Shown here: piece after piece, positions 46,201 through 53,973 of the stretch
Layout of the letters: every line of letters begins with the position of its first letter
How positions within the stretch are numbered: the first letter of the stretch is position 1
Assembly: GCA_020161065.1 (NCBI GenBank)
Contig: JAIUPH010000017.1
Coordinates: forward strand, 124,001-188,000
Length of the DNA: 64,000 nt
Reading direction: 5' to 3'
Source: Pseudomonadota bacterium
Lineage (GTDB): Bacteria; Pseudomonadota; Gammaproteobacteria; Burkholderiales; Burkholderiaceae_C
Notes under the pieces: generated by a model
Database searches by the model: none
Seen by the model: only the letters and a program-made list of their open reading frames with translations
What the model was told of the DNA's origin: nothing
Position numbers and translations under genes: made by a program

Positions 46201-49111
46201 CGACGGCCAGAGCATCACCCGCACCGCGCTGACGCAGGCCGACGGCAGCTTCGCCTTCGAAGACCTGCCGGCCGGCAACTGGACGCTGACCGAGCAGGCC
46301 GCGCAGCCGACGGTGACGATCGACAACGTGACGCAGACCACGTCCGACGGCCGCACCACCGCCGGCACCGGCGGCGGCAACGTCAGCGCGCCGGGCAGCA
46401 CGCCCAGCCGCATCGGCGCCATCACGCTGCCACCCGGCGGCGCGGCGGTCGACAACCTGTTCGGCGAAGTGGTCGCCGCCAGCATCGCCGGCCGCGTCTG
46501 GCTCGACGACAACGCCAATGGCCTGATCGACGCCGGCGAGACGCCGATCGCCGGCGTGACCATCGTGCTCACCGGCACCGACAACCTGGGCCAGGCCGTC
46601 AACCTGAGCCAGGTGACCGGCGCCGACGGCCGCTACGAGTTCACCAACCTGCGCCCCGGCACCTACACGGTGACCGAGCCCACGCAGCCCGGCGGCACGC
46701 GCAACAGCGCCACCGTGCCGGGCAGCACCGGCGGCACGGCGACGGCCAACGACGTCTACCCCTCGGTGATCAGCGGCATCCCGCTGGTCGCCGGCCAGCG
46801 CTCGGCCGAGAACAACTTCGGCGAGACGAACGCGATGCCCGACCTCGTGGTCAGCAAGGCCACGCGCGAGGCGCGCTTCATCGCCGGCCAGCAAGGCCAC
46901 TACCTGATCGGCGTGCGCAACGCCGGCGTCGGCCCAACGCAGGGCGTCTACACCGTCAGCGACCGCCTGCCCGCCGGCGTGACGCTGGCGGCCGTGCCCG
47001 CCGGCAACGGCTGGACCTGCAGCGGCGCGGTCGGCGCCAGCGCCTTCAGCTGCAGCCGCAGCGCGGTGCTGGGCGGCGGCGCCAGCGCGCCGGTGATCGA
47101 GCTGCTCGTCAACATCGCGGCCAGCGCGGTCGGCGGCTCGCCGGTCAGCAACGCGGTGCTGGTCGAAGGCGGCGGCGAACCGGGCGAGCGCGGCCCAACG
47201 TCCGACGAGCGCAGCCGCTTCGACGGCAACCCCGCCACGCTGCCGCCTTGCGTGCAGCCGGCGCAGCACAACGCCTGCCGCGTGGCCACCGAGGTGGTGC
47301 TGCCGGCGGCGCTGTCGGGCAGCGTGTGGCTGGAGACCGGCGGCACGCCGCGCCAGCTGGACGGCGGCGACCGTCCGCTGCCGGGCTGGATCGTCGAGCT
47401 GGTGAACCCGGCCACCGGCCAGGTCATCGCCACCCAGACCACCGGCCCCGACGGCCGCTACCGCTTCACCGACCTGGAGCCCGGCGTGCCCTACGGCGTG
47501 CGCTTCCGCGACCCGGCCAGCGGCACCATCTACGCCGGCCCGGTGAACGGCGAGGCCGGCGTGCCGGCCGCGGCCTGCAGCAGCTCCGCGCTACCCAGCT
47601 CCTGCGGCGCCGGCGCGCGCGAGGTGATGATCACCGTCGTGCTGGCCCCCGGCCAGGAGTTGAAGCAGCAAAGCCTGCCGGTCGACCCCAGCGGCGTGGT
47701 CTACGACTCGCAGTCGCGCGAGGTCGTGCCCGGTTCCGTGGTCACCTTCGCGCCGGTCGGCAGCTGCCCGGGCTACGACCCGGCGACGCAGATCGCCGGC
47801 GCCACGCTCGGCGGCTACACCATCAACGGCTCGGCCATCCGCATGACCACCGGCGCCGACGGCTACTACAACTTCGTGCTGCTGCCCTCGGCGCCGGCGC
47901 ACTGCGTGTTCAGCCTGACGGTGACGCCGCCGTCGCAGTGGACCTTCGTGTCCACCGTGATCCCGGCGCAGCCGGGCACGCTGGCGCCCGCCGGCGGTGC
48001 CGGCACGGTGCTGGCGGTGCAGCCGCAACCGGGCGCGCCCGGTGGCCCGGTCGGCCCCGACACCAGCTACTACCTGCTGCTCGACGTCGGCAGCGCCACG
48101 CCCGAGATCGTGCACAACCACCTGCCGGTGGACGCCGCGCTGCCCGCCGGGCTGGCGCTGCGCAAGACCGGCGACAAGGCGGTGGCCGAGGTCGGCGACA
48201 GCGTGCGCTACAGCATCACGGTCAGCGTCAGCGCCGGCGCCACGCCGCGCCAGGTGACGGTGGTCGACCTGCTGCCGCACGGCTTCACCTACATCGCCGG
48301 CACCGCGATGGTCGAGGGCAAGCGCATCGCCGACCCGGCCGGCGCGCCCGGGCCGCAGCTCGCCTTCCAGCTCGGCAGCGTGCCGGCCGGCGGCAGCGTG
48401 ACGCTGCAGTACCGCGTGCGCGTGGGCATCGGCGCGGCGCAGGGCGACGGCATCAACACGGCCATCGCCCACGGCTGCCAGATGACGGGCGGTTGCGTCA
48501 GCAGCGGCAGCTTCACGCCGCTGCCGCGCACGCTGCCCAGCAACGAGGGCCGCTACCGCGTGCGCGTGGCCGGCGGCGCCTTCGGCATCGAGGCCTGCAT
48601 GCTGGGCAAGGTCTTCGTCGACTGCAACGGCAACCACGTGCAGGACCCCGAGGAGCTGGGCATCCCCGGCGTGCGCCTGGTGCTGCAGGACGGCACCTTC
48701 CTCACCAGCGACAGCGAGGGCAAGTACTCGATGTGCGGCCTGCCGCCGAAGAGCCACGTGCTGCGCATCGACGAACGCACGCTGCCGCGCGGCGCGCGCC
48801 TCACCACGTCGAGCAACCGCAACCTCGGCGACGCCGGCAGCCTGTGGCTGGACCTGAAGATGGGCGAGTTGCAGCGCGCCGACTTCATCGAGGGCAGCTG
48901 CTCCAACCCCGTGCTCGACCAGCTCAAGGCGCGCCGCGCGCAAGGCGAGGTCAGCGTGCCGCAGGTGGAGAAACCGGGCCGCCCGGCGCTGCGCTTCGAC
49001 AGCAAGGCCCATGGCCTGACGCCGCAGACCACCCCGACCCAGGGCACCGACAGTGCCGATCAGAAAGTGCCCAAGACCCGGCCCGCCGCCGACCAGGGGG
49101 AGGGCAAGTGA
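40277..49111 (+). CDS. Giant DUF11/SdrD_B-repeat surface protein
   Basis: About 2944 residues. A twin-Arg-containing Sec-type signal (VRRLAFLAAWLLAAGSAWGQ) ends near residue 57. Residues about 60-1300 are DUF11-type repeats (TKTVTPSTPRVGQIVQFTI; LTKTTVTASPVSIGQAVEYV). About 1300-2180 hold seven SdrD_B-like domains, each opening with a GRVYIDRNGNGVQDG-type Asp/Asn loop that may bind calcium. A DUF11 unit, another SdrD_B-like unit, a DUF11 unit and a final SdrD-like unit (MLGKVFVDCNGNHVQD) follow. It ends in a short conserved-looking tail without LPXTG or autotransporter barrel. The gene joins the barrel gene by TGATG, suggesting coupled export and a shared surface role. An in-frame ATG at 40166 exists, but the signal peptide favours 40277. 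Confidence 0.9.
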   Translation: MTPFRIRSAATAATAANAAFAATAAGARVRARAARPVRRLAFLAAWLLAAGSAWGQVAVNQILFPVNIGRTLDVTVDIDYTRTSAAAAVIQVAIPPQLGVQPPALPAGCTAIVLAGNPGVECTVPAGGAGTSGTLSFQVRGTTLGSFSLVATGTGGSSASNTGTVRSSGELTLLKTKSPAGNLLPGQSTTFTLRPQLAAGADDLPTGNTITVTDQLPGTVTDFTVSAIDPGIASCTSVAVANSSARTVTCTYTGPLTAAALNAAAITITGAPGTSGTFNNTGSIAAGVPGYYDRDTNNNIANVGYVVNPGGDVQALGSFPAGVQSLGSAQTLQMSWRNNGPTALPAGGTVSTTIPAGFTVVSLPAGCSGPAVGSVLGAPAVLTCTAAAAASGNRQDFSIPLLMPSTAQSGSFVVTAAPPSGYGDSVAANNSVTLPWQTVTPFADLRGAKSKSPASGPVAPGTVITTTLTVTNDAASPATAAFSAAGGGTELRVVDYLKPVEIAGDTLSNVSAGWQCTVTNNADPADATRSKRVECVHTAAGTLAPGASLSVSFDTTVGAVTGQLALSDRVCTGETLLTQLGLTPAQGPQPPGNGSTANDCAVAGTNLIATDVINGQAAVTIVKESSIDGTNWVDAVASAPTLAATADRQYWRITITTPSGGAQQTIPTLTLGDTLPGVLNVSSPGAPAPGYVTPAVSVGTTVSAGAAGGSCPNVAAGANSLSCTFTNVAPGTTIVVAYEVLRPFAAGTLTNTANLSSPNALLTGTLSDAAALVAVPRIDVATTTKTVTPSTPRVGQIVQFTITTQNLGPDNVAAAGDFKLIDDLNTSVGGSAVAFGDIVASGSGLSCSLVSSAAADEPVLAADHVRVRCVSTTPVARYATRTLTISARVLKPAGLPVAGTVYPNQSNTARVDIPVGSCEFKTETSSNASVSTACNDAASTSNNAHSVNFDVLVPQIDVQQRKTRVLPAGQTSFGLGQPLRYRFRLQNNGPSRAEGVTMTDQLTVPAGFTLASPQVFNVNGAAAESGYQLDNSKTGSVSCSQSAANANLVCTLAPTAAASFLDAGREVNFEVELTQTGTALLPVSFGNEALLCADESANYESAGACARNVANNNNVAAVNDVIFPRTDLALTKTTVTASPVSIGQAVEYVLQVRNLGPSPTQQIRVSDLLPPDFELVTSGAQAPSVTLGSFVTAPPSTATGATLNCQATPATLATTGQQQSVACVINAQPGPLGAGTFPGSNDAGNTLQIRLFARPKSGIYAGPYGSDRVNNASVSPGLASDGTPLSIDIVPGNNNASSPVQVARSSLAGRVYIDRNGNGVQDGTTAAEDEGVGSVTLTLTGVDIFGNAVTRTTTSNNVVGATRGDYLFDHLPPGTYTVTETQPAGYGNSPGTPPAASAGGTYAAVASAGSSAWSGITLPAATQAVNYHFPEGVPLPGISGRVFVDRADNGQLDADDPAIAGVTLGLYPAGTTCPASGALPGGALQTVQTDAGGQYHFTSLAAGTSYVVCQQQPAGHADRPPLPGTAGSTPGANQINITNLPATGSNGNDFPEVLGRIGGTVFLDYFAGAPGNTNNGVQNASEPGIGSATPGAGVPVTLTGTPSAGPNAGQPITPRTVFTAADGSYLFTDLLPGSYTVTEGAIPLQLGTYVDGINTAGTVTSGTPGVAGAVGNNTISNIVLGAAGASSSGNNFAELPRTTIWGLVFVDADKDGLLTAADPQRLAGVVIELRQGGSSCADATLLGTTTTAGDGSYVFPGGTVTAGQVVAGQTYRVCEQQPADFANGPTLPGVNASTVLPNEILVSNLPVTGSGINNFGETRRVVTPPSGPVISGTVFVDRNRDGNFTSVDEGRIGGVTVRLVEGISCSGAELASTQTTSDGRYSFSLATLVAGRAYSVCEVQPADYGDGATRPGSGNSSPATNHIVIGSLPAAGSPDNDFGEWGGRIAGRVYLDRDDNGQFNGADSGIGGVVVTLTRDGQSITRTALTQADGSFAFEDLPAGNWTLTEQAAQPTVTIDNVTQTTSDGRTTAGTGGGNVSAPGSTPSRIGAITLPPGGAAVDNLFGEVVAASIAGRVWLDDNANGLIDAGETPIAGVTIVLTGTDNLGQAVNLSQVTGADGRYEFTNLRPGTYTVTEPTQPGGTRNSATVPGSTGGTATANDVYPSVISGIPLVAGQRSAENNFGETNAMPDLVVSKATREARFIAGQQGHYLIGVRNAGVGPTQGVYTVSDRLPAGVTLAAVPAGNGWTCSGAVGASAFSCSRSAVLGGGASAPVIELLVNIAASAVGGSPVSNAVLVEGGGEPGERGPTSDERSRFDGNPATLPPCVQPAQHNACRVATEVVLPAALSGSVWLETGGTPRQLDGGDRPLPGWIVELVNPATGQVIATQTTGPDGRYRFTDLEPGVPYGVRFRDPASGTIYAGPVNGEAGVPAAACSSSALPSSCGAGAREVMITVVLAPGQELKQQSLPVDPSGVVYDSQSREVVPGSVVTFAPVGSCPGYDPATQIAGATLGGYTINGSAIRMTTGADGYYNFVLLPSAPAHCVFSLTVTPPSQWTFVSTVIPAQPGTLAPAGGAGTVLAVQPQPGAPGGPVGPDTSYYLLLDVGSATPEIVHNHLPVDAALPAGLALRKTGDKAVAEVGDSVRYSITVSVSAGATPRQVTVVDLLPHGFTYIAGTAMVEGKRIADPAGAPGPQLAFQLGSVPAGGSVTLQYRVRVGIGAAQGDGINTAIAHGCQMTGGCVSSGSFTPLPRTLPSNEGRYRVRVAGGAFGIEACMLGKVFVDCNGNHVQDPEELGIPGVRLVLQDGTFLTSDSEGKYSMCGLPPKSHVLRIDERTLPRGARLTTSSNRNLGDAGSLWLDLKMGELQRADFIEGSCSNPVLDQLKARRAQGEVSVPQVEKPGRPALRFDSKAHGLTPQTTPTQGTDSADQKVPKTRPAADQGEGK
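44190..46840 (+). repeat. Array of seven SdrD_B-like domain repeats
   Basis: Within the giant gene, units start at roughly 44196, 44586, 44940, 45370, 45765, 46105 and 46480. Each encodes a G-x-V-[YFW]-[VIL]-D core, an Asp/Asn/Gly loop, and a later DGxYxFxxLxxGxYTV-type strand. Unit lengths vary between about 330 and 430 bases. DNA identity is low enough that these are old domain repeats, not recent duplications. Confidence 0.7.
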
Positions 49112-52100
49112 TGCAACGCCATAACTTCAAACATGCATGGCTGGCGACGGCGATCGCCGCGTGGTGCGCCGGCGGCGCGCTGGCGCAGAACGCCGCGCCG
49201 GCGGGCAGCCCGCCGGACATCAGCTACACCCCGGTGCAAGGCCTGTCGAGCGCGCTCTATCCGCGCCAGCCGGCCGACCTGCGGCCGCTGGGCGCGGCGG
49301 CGTCGGCGGCGGTCGGCCGCATCGTCGTCGAGGCTTCGGCCGACGGCGTGCCGGCCGACGGGCAGTCGGTCGTCAGGCTGACGCTGCGGCTGTTCGACGC
49401 GTCAGGCAAACCGCTGGCCGACGAGGCGATGGTGACGGTGGAGCACTCGGGCGGCCGCCTGCGCTTCATCGGCGCGCGCAGCGAAGAAGACGGCCCGCGC
49501 GCGCAGGACGCCGACCGCGCCGTGCCCGGCGTGCAGCTGCGCGTGCAAGGCGGCGTGGCCGAGCTGGAACTGGTGGCGCCGGCCGAGGCGCAGGACGTGC
49601 GCGTGCGCGTCAGCGCCGGCGGCGAGATGGCGCAGGGCCGCATCAGCTTCGTGCCCGACCTGCGGCCGATGATCGCCGCCGGCCTGCTGGAAGGCGTGGT
49701 CAGCTTCCGCCACAAGGTGGACGTGCAGCCGCTGCGCCGCGGCGACGTGTTCGAGCAGGAGATCAGCCGCTGGTCGCGCGACTTCGACGGCGGCAAGGCC
49801 AGCGCCGCGGCGCGCGCCGCCTTCTTCCTGAAAGGCACGATCAAGGGCGACGTGCTGCTCACGGCGGCCTACGACTCCGACAAGGAAACGCGCGCGCGGC
49901 TGCTGCGCGACATCGAGCCCGAGCAGTTCTACCCGGTCTACGGCGACGCTTCGCTGCGCAGCTTCGACGCCCGCTCGGGCAGCCGGCTGTACCTGCGGCT
50001 CGACAGCGGCAAGAGCTACCTGCTGTACGGCGACTTCGTCACCGGCGACGGCTTTTCTCAAGCCTTGGGGCAAGGGGCGGTGGCCTCGCTCAAGCAGCGC
50101 AGCCTGGGCGCCTACAACCGCACCGCCACCGGCGCGCGGCTGCACCACGAAAGCGGCGGCGTCAGCGGCAACGTGTTCGCCTTCCGCGACACGCTGCGCC
50201 AGGTGGTGGAAGAGTTCGCCAGCCAGGGCTCGGGCCCCTACGGCCTGCACAACGGCGGCGTGCTGGAAGGCAGCGAGAAGGTCGAGGTGGTCGTGCGCGA
50301 CCGGCTGCAGCCGTCGCGCATCATCGCCGTGCGGCCGCTGGTGCGGCTGGTCGACTACAGCTTCGAGCCGTTCTCCGGCCGCATCCTGCTGACGCAGTTC
50401 CTCGGCGCGGTCGACGCCGAGCTGAACCCGCAGTCGCTGCGCGTCACCTACGAGATCGACCAGGGCGGCCCGGCCTTCTGGGTCGGCGGCGCCGACGTGC
50501 AGGCGCGCATCGGCAGCCAGTTCGAAGTGGGCGGCTCGGTGGTCGAAGACCGCAACCCGCTGGCGCCCTACCGGCTGCACAGCGCCAACGCGAGCTGGCT
50601 GATCGGCCCGCGCACCGCGCTGGTGGTGGAAGCCGCCGGCTCGCGCAGCGAGGTCAACACCAACCCCGCCAACCAGCGCAGCAGCGCCGGGCTGAAGGAC
50701 ATCAGCGGCACCGTCAGCGGCCAGGCCTGGCGCGTGGAGCTGGCGCACGAAGGCGAGGGCAGCGAGCTGCGCGCCTTCGTCGGCCGCAGCGACCCGGCGT
50801 TCGACAACCCGGCGGCGCCGCTGTATGGCGGCCGCGGCGAGGCGCTGGCCAGCGGCCGGCTGCAGCTCACCCCGGGGCTGGACCTCGTCGGCCAGGCGCA
50901 GCGCAGCGAAGACCGCAACCCCGGCGGCGGCGAGACCAGCGGCGCCGACGCCGGCCTGCGCTGGCGCCCGGGCGCCGGCTGGACGCTGGAGGCCGGCCTG
51001 CGCACGCGGCGCGAGACCGTCGGCGAGGCCGGCAGCGGCTGGTCGTCGCTGCCCTTCAGTTCCAGCGACGGCCTCGGCAGCAGCCTGGGCAGCGGCGCCG
51101 GCGGCGGCGCGGTCGGCTACGGCAACCAGGCGCTGGACCCGGCCACCGGGCTGCCGATCATCAACGCCGGCAGCTGGACCGGCTCGGTCAGCGCGCTGCC
51201 GGCCGGCACGCGGCTGTCGTCGGACACCGTGCGCCTGGGCCTTGGCTGGCGCGCCAGCGAGCGCCTGACGCTGGGCGGCGAGATCGAGCACGAGGTCGAC
51301 GGCGATGCGCGCCGCCGCCTGGCCATCGGCGCCGACTGGAAGCTGGCCGACTGGGCGCGGCTGTACACCCGCTGGGAGCAGCAGACCGGCTGGACCACGC
51401 TGCAAGGCGTGAGCGCGCTCGATTCGCGCGCCACCGCGCTGGTCTTCGGCATCGACGGCCAGCCGCTGCAGGACACCCAGGCCTTCAGCGAGTACCGGCT
51501 GCGCGACGCCGCCAGCGGCGCCGACGTGCAGCACGCCAGCGGCCTGCGCCGGCAATGGACGCTGGCCGAAGGCCTGGGCCTGCAGGCGGCGCTGGAGCGC
51601 ATCCAGGTGCTGCGCGGCAGCACGGCCAGCGCCAACGCGGCGTCGGTCGGCCTCGACTGGACGCGCAGCGAGCGCTGGCGCGGCAGCACGCGGCTGGAGC
51701 TGCGGCGCTCGGCCGACATCGACGACACGCCGGCCACCGACGAGCGCTTCACCACCACGCTGTGGACCGGCTTGCTGGCGCGCAAGATCGACCGCGACTG
51801 GACGCTGCTGGCGCGCCACTACCTGCTGCGCACCGACTACCGCAGCCGCGGCGACGTGCTGCAGAACCGCACCCAGCTCGGCCTGGCCTGGCGCGACACC
51901 GACACCAACCGCGGCAACGCGCTGGCCAAGCTGGAGTGGAAGCGCGAGAGCGACGCCAGCAACGCCGACGTGGGTACGCTGAAGACGCGCGCCCTGGTCG
52001 CCGCGCTGGCCGGCGAGTGGCATCCGTCGCGGCCGTGGTGGCTGTCGGGCCGCGCCGCCGCCAAGTGGCAGGACGACCGCTTCGAAGGCGGCGTCGAGTC

Positions 52101-52416
52101 GCGCTTCCGCGGCCAGTGGCTGTCGGGCCGGCTGGTCTACGACCTCGGCAAGCGCTGGGACGTGGGCGTCGCCGCCGCCGTGCAGCGCGGCCAGAACGGC
52201 GCCCGCGAGACGGCCTACGGCGCGGAGGTCGGCTACCTGCTGGCCACCAACCTGTGGCTGTCGGCCGGCTACAACCGCAGCGGCTTCCGCGGCGACAACG
52301 ACCTGTCCGGCTACGAGTACACGCAGCGCGGCGCCTACATCAGGCTGCGCTTCAAGTTCGATGAAACCCTGTTCCAGGCCGCCGACCCCGCGGTCAACCG
52401 CAGCCTGCCCCGGTGA
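49111..52416 (+). CDS. Large outer-membrane beta-barrel protein with an Ig-like N-terminal region
   Basis: An 1101-residue protein with a signal peptide (WLATAIAAWCAGGALAQ). Residues about 65-190 look like a bacterial Ig-like (Big_1/intimin) domain (ASADGVPADGQSVVRLTLRL). From about residue 230, alternating amphipathic strands rich in Arg/Tyr/Trp and Gly turns continue to the end (SGSRLYLRLDSGKSYLLYGD; GAYIRLRFKFDETLF), consistent with a large barrel. It starts on the TGATG that ends the giant gene and is followed seven bases later by an OmpA-family gene. A role in presenting or exporting the giant protein is inference. Confidence 0.8.
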   Translation: MQRHNFKHAWLATAIAAWCAGGALAQNAAPAGSPPDISYTPVQGLSSALYPRQPADLRPLGAAASAAVGRIVVEASADGVPADGQSVVRLTLRLFDASGKPLADEAMVTVEHSGGRLRFIGARSEEDGPRAQDADRAVPGVQLRVQGGVAELELVAPAEAQDVRVRVSAGGEMAQGRISFVPDLRPMIAAGLLEGVVSFRHKVDVQPLRRGDVFEQEISRWSRDFDGGKASAAARAAFFLKGTIKGDVLLTAAYDSDKETRARLLRDIEPEQFYPVYGDASLRSFDARSGSRLYLRLDSGKSYLLYGDFVTGDGFSQALGQGAVASLKQRSLGAYNRTATGARLHHESGGVSGNVFAFRDTLRQVVEEFASQGSGPYGLHNGGVLEGSEKVEVVVRDRLQPSRIIAVRPLVRLVDYSFEPFSGRILLTQFLGAVDAELNPQSLRVTYEIDQGGPAFWVGGADVQARIGSQFEVGGSVVEDRNPLAPYRLHSANASWLIGPRTALVVEAAGSRSEVNTNPANQRSSAGLKDISGTVSGQAWRVELAHEGEGSELRAFVGRSDPAFDNPAAPLYGGRGEALASGRLQLTPGLDLVGQAQRSEDRNPGGGETSGADAGLRWRPGAGWTLEAGLRTRRETVGEAGSGWSSLPFSSSDGLGSSLGSGAGGGAVGYGNQALDPATGLPIINAGSWTGSVSALPAGTRLSSDTVRLGLGWRASERLTLGGEIEHEVDGDARRRLAIGADWKLADWARLYTRWEQQTGWTTLQGVSALDSRATALVFGIDGQPLQDTQAFSEYRLRDAASGADVQHASGLRRQWTLAEGLGLQAALERIQVLRGSTASANAASVGLDWTRSERWRGSTRLELRRSADIDDTPATDERFTTTLWTGLLARKIDRDWTLLARHYLLRTDYRSRGDVLQNRTQLGLAWRDTDTNRGNALAKLEWKRESDASNADVGTLKTRALVAALAGEWHPSRPWWLSGRAAAKWQDDRFEGGVESRFRGQWLSGRLVYDLGKRWDVGVAAAVQRGQNGARETAYGAEVGYLLATNLWLSAGYNRSGFRGDNDLSGYEYTQRGAYIRLRFKFDETLFQAADPAVNRSLPR

Positions 52417-52423
52417 TGTCCGC

Positions 52424-53509
52424 ATGAACAAGACCGTGCTCTTCCCATCCGTCATGACCCTGGCCTTGCTGGCCGCCGCCGGTGCCGCGCTCGCGCAGAC
52501 GCCGACGCTGGCGCCGCCGGCCGCGCGCATCGGCGACGCCACCATCAGCGCCGACCAGCGCGGCTACGAGCAGATGCAAGCGCGCATCAAGGCGCTCAAC
52601 GACGCCGGGCTGCCCTTGCGCGACCGCCACCTCGCGCAGGCGCAGTGCTGGCTGGACGCCAGCTTCCACGAGTACACGCGCAACGACCGCGGCCCCTGGC
52701 CGCAGGCGGCGCTGGACCAGGCGGGCCGCATCGTCGACGCGCTGGCCGCGCGCCAGGCGCCGCCGGCCGAGACGCCGCTGGTCGCCGGCGCCGAGCGCAT
52801 CCGCCCCGACCTGTGGGCGCGCGCCGCGGCCTTGCGCAACCACGCCGGCTGGTCCTGCGCGCAAGCCCGGGCGGCCTGCGGCGAAGTCGAGCTGGTGCAC
52901 GCCGGCCACGAGCAGGCGCAGCTCGGCTGGCGCCACGCCAAGCCTTATGTGCAGATCGCCGAAGACTTGATCGGCGACGCCGAAGCGCAGGCCCGCGCCT
53001 GCGTGCCGCCGGCCGCCCCCACGGTCGCCGCGCCGCAGCCGGCGCCCGTCGCCGCGGTGCCGGCGCCGGTCGCGCCGGCGCCGGCCGTCGTCGCCGCGCC
53101 GCGCGAGCCGCAGCCGGTGCTGCTGTTCGCGATGGTGGCTTTCCGCTTCGACCGCGACGCGATGGGCGACATCGCCGCCGGCGGCCAGGTCTCGCTGCAG
53201 GCCTTGCTGCAACGCCTGCGCGAGGAGCGGCTGGTCGTGCAAACGGTCGAATTGAGCGGCCACGCCGACCGCCTGAAGCCCGCCGGCCACGCCGGCTACA
53301 ACCAGGCCTTGTCCGAGCGGCGGCTGCGCGCGGTGCGCGACTACCTCGTCCAGCAAGGGCTGCCGGCCGACCGCATCAGCGCCCAGGCTTTCGGCGACCA
53401 GAAGCCGCGCGAAAGCTGCGAGCGCATCCGCGCGCGCGGCATCGCGCTGCGCGACTGCCTGTTGCCCAACCGCCGCGTGGAAGTGATCGTCACCACCCGC
53501 CGGCCTTGA
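52424..53509 (+). CDS. OmpA-family outer-membrane/peptidoglycan-binding protein
   Basis: A 361-residue protein with signal peptide (LALLAAAGAALAQT). Residues about 45-200 are helical with several cysteines (QAQCWLD, WSCAQARAACGE). An Ala/Pro/Val linker (205-235) leads to a C-terminal OmpA domain: VAFRFDRDAMGDIA, VELSGHADRLKPAG, YNQALSERRLRAVRDYL and NRRVEVIV. The domain usually holds peptidoglycan and would tie the surface complex to the wall. It is the third gene of the giant-protein operon. Confidence 0.9.
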   Translation: MNKTVLFPSVMTLALLAAAGAALAQTPTLAPPAARIGDATISADQRGYEQMQARIKALNDAGLPLRDRHLAQAQCWLDASFHEYTRNDRGPWPQAALDQAGRIVDALAARQAPPAETPLVAGAERIRPDLWARAAALRNHAGWSCAQARAACGEVELVHAGHEQAQLGWRHAKPYVQIAEDLIGDAEAQARACVPPAAPTVAAPQPAPVAAVPAPVAPAPAVVAAPREPQPVLLFAMVAFRFDRDAMGDIAAGGQVSLQALLQRLREERLVVQTVELSGHADRLKPAGHAGYNQALSERRLRAVRDYLVQQGLPADRISAQAFGDQKPRESCERIRARGIALRDCLLPNRRVEVIVTTRRP

Positions 53510-53534
53510 GGGCCCGGGCGCGACTTGTGATAGG

Positions 53535-53569
53535 GTCGGCCGCCCGGCCGCCCGGCCGGCCCCGCCGAC
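53535..53569 (+). terminator. GC-rich hairpin between the OmpA and H-NS genes
   Basis: GTCGGC (53535-53540) can pair with GCCGAC (53564-53569) around a C/G-rich loop with reiterated GGCCGCCC units. It lies 26 bases after the OmpA stop. There is no T-run, so its terminator role is uncertain. Confidence 0.3.
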
Positions 53570-53587
53570 CTGAACGACGACAACCGA

Positions 53588-53932
53588 ATGGCCCGCAAAT
53601 CCTACGAACAGATCCAACGCCAGATCGAGGCCCTGCAGGCCGCAGCCGACAAGCTGCGGCGCAAGGAAGTGGACGAAGTCATCGGCCGCATCCGCCAGGC
53701 CATTGATCACTACGGCCTGACCGCCGCCGACCTCGGCCTCGGCCGCGCGGCCCCGGTGGTGCGCAAGAAGAAGGCCGCCGCCGGCCGCGCCAAGGCGGCG
53801 CCCAAGGCGTCGCCGGTGGCCTACCGCAACGAAGCCGGCCAGACCTGGGCCGGCCGCGGCAAGCGCCCGCAATGGCTGCGCGACGCGCTGGAGGCCGGCC
53901 ACACGCTGGACGAATTCCGCGTCAACGCCTAG
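53588..53932 (+). CDS. H-NS family nucleoid-associated protein
   Basis: A 114-residue protein. An N-terminal coiled-coil dimerisation helix (SYEQIQRQIEALQAAADKLR) and a Lys/Ala-rich linker (VRKKKAAAGRAKAA) lead to the C-terminal DNA-binding domain (YRNEAGQTWAGRGKRPQWL). The G-x-T-W-x-G-R-G-[KR]-x-P motif is the minor-groove hook. This is the short BpH3/HvrA-like form common in Burkholderiales. It silences AT-rich DNA. Confidence 0.93.
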   Translation: MARKSYEQIQRQIEALQAAADKLRRKEVDEVIGRIRQAIDHYGLTAADLGLGRAAPVVRKKKAAAGRAKAAPKASPVAYRNEAGQTWAGRGKRPQWLRDALEAGHTLDEFRVNA

Positions 53933-53969
53933 GGCGTTCACCCCCGGCGTTCACCCCCCGGCGTCCACC
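53933..53969. repeat. Three short tandem units downstream of the H-NS gene
   Basis: GGCGTTCACCCCC, GGCGTTCACCCCCC and GGCGTCCACC follow one another directly after the H-NS stop, in the convergent gap before nnrU. Probably slippage-generated; no function evident. Confidence 0.5.
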
Positions 53970-53973
53970 GGCC

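Noticed and set aside
40670-47269. Minus-strand frame of about 2200 codons opposite the giant surface-protein gene
   Set aside because: Antisense shadow; the Gly/Ala/Val/Arg/His composition has no domain structure, while the plus frame has a signal peptide and repeated DUF11/SdrD_B domains.
45964-49110. Upstream extension of the barrel-protein frame
   Set aside because: The in-frame extension is the +1 shadow of the giant gene; the signal peptide and TGATG junction place the start at 49111.
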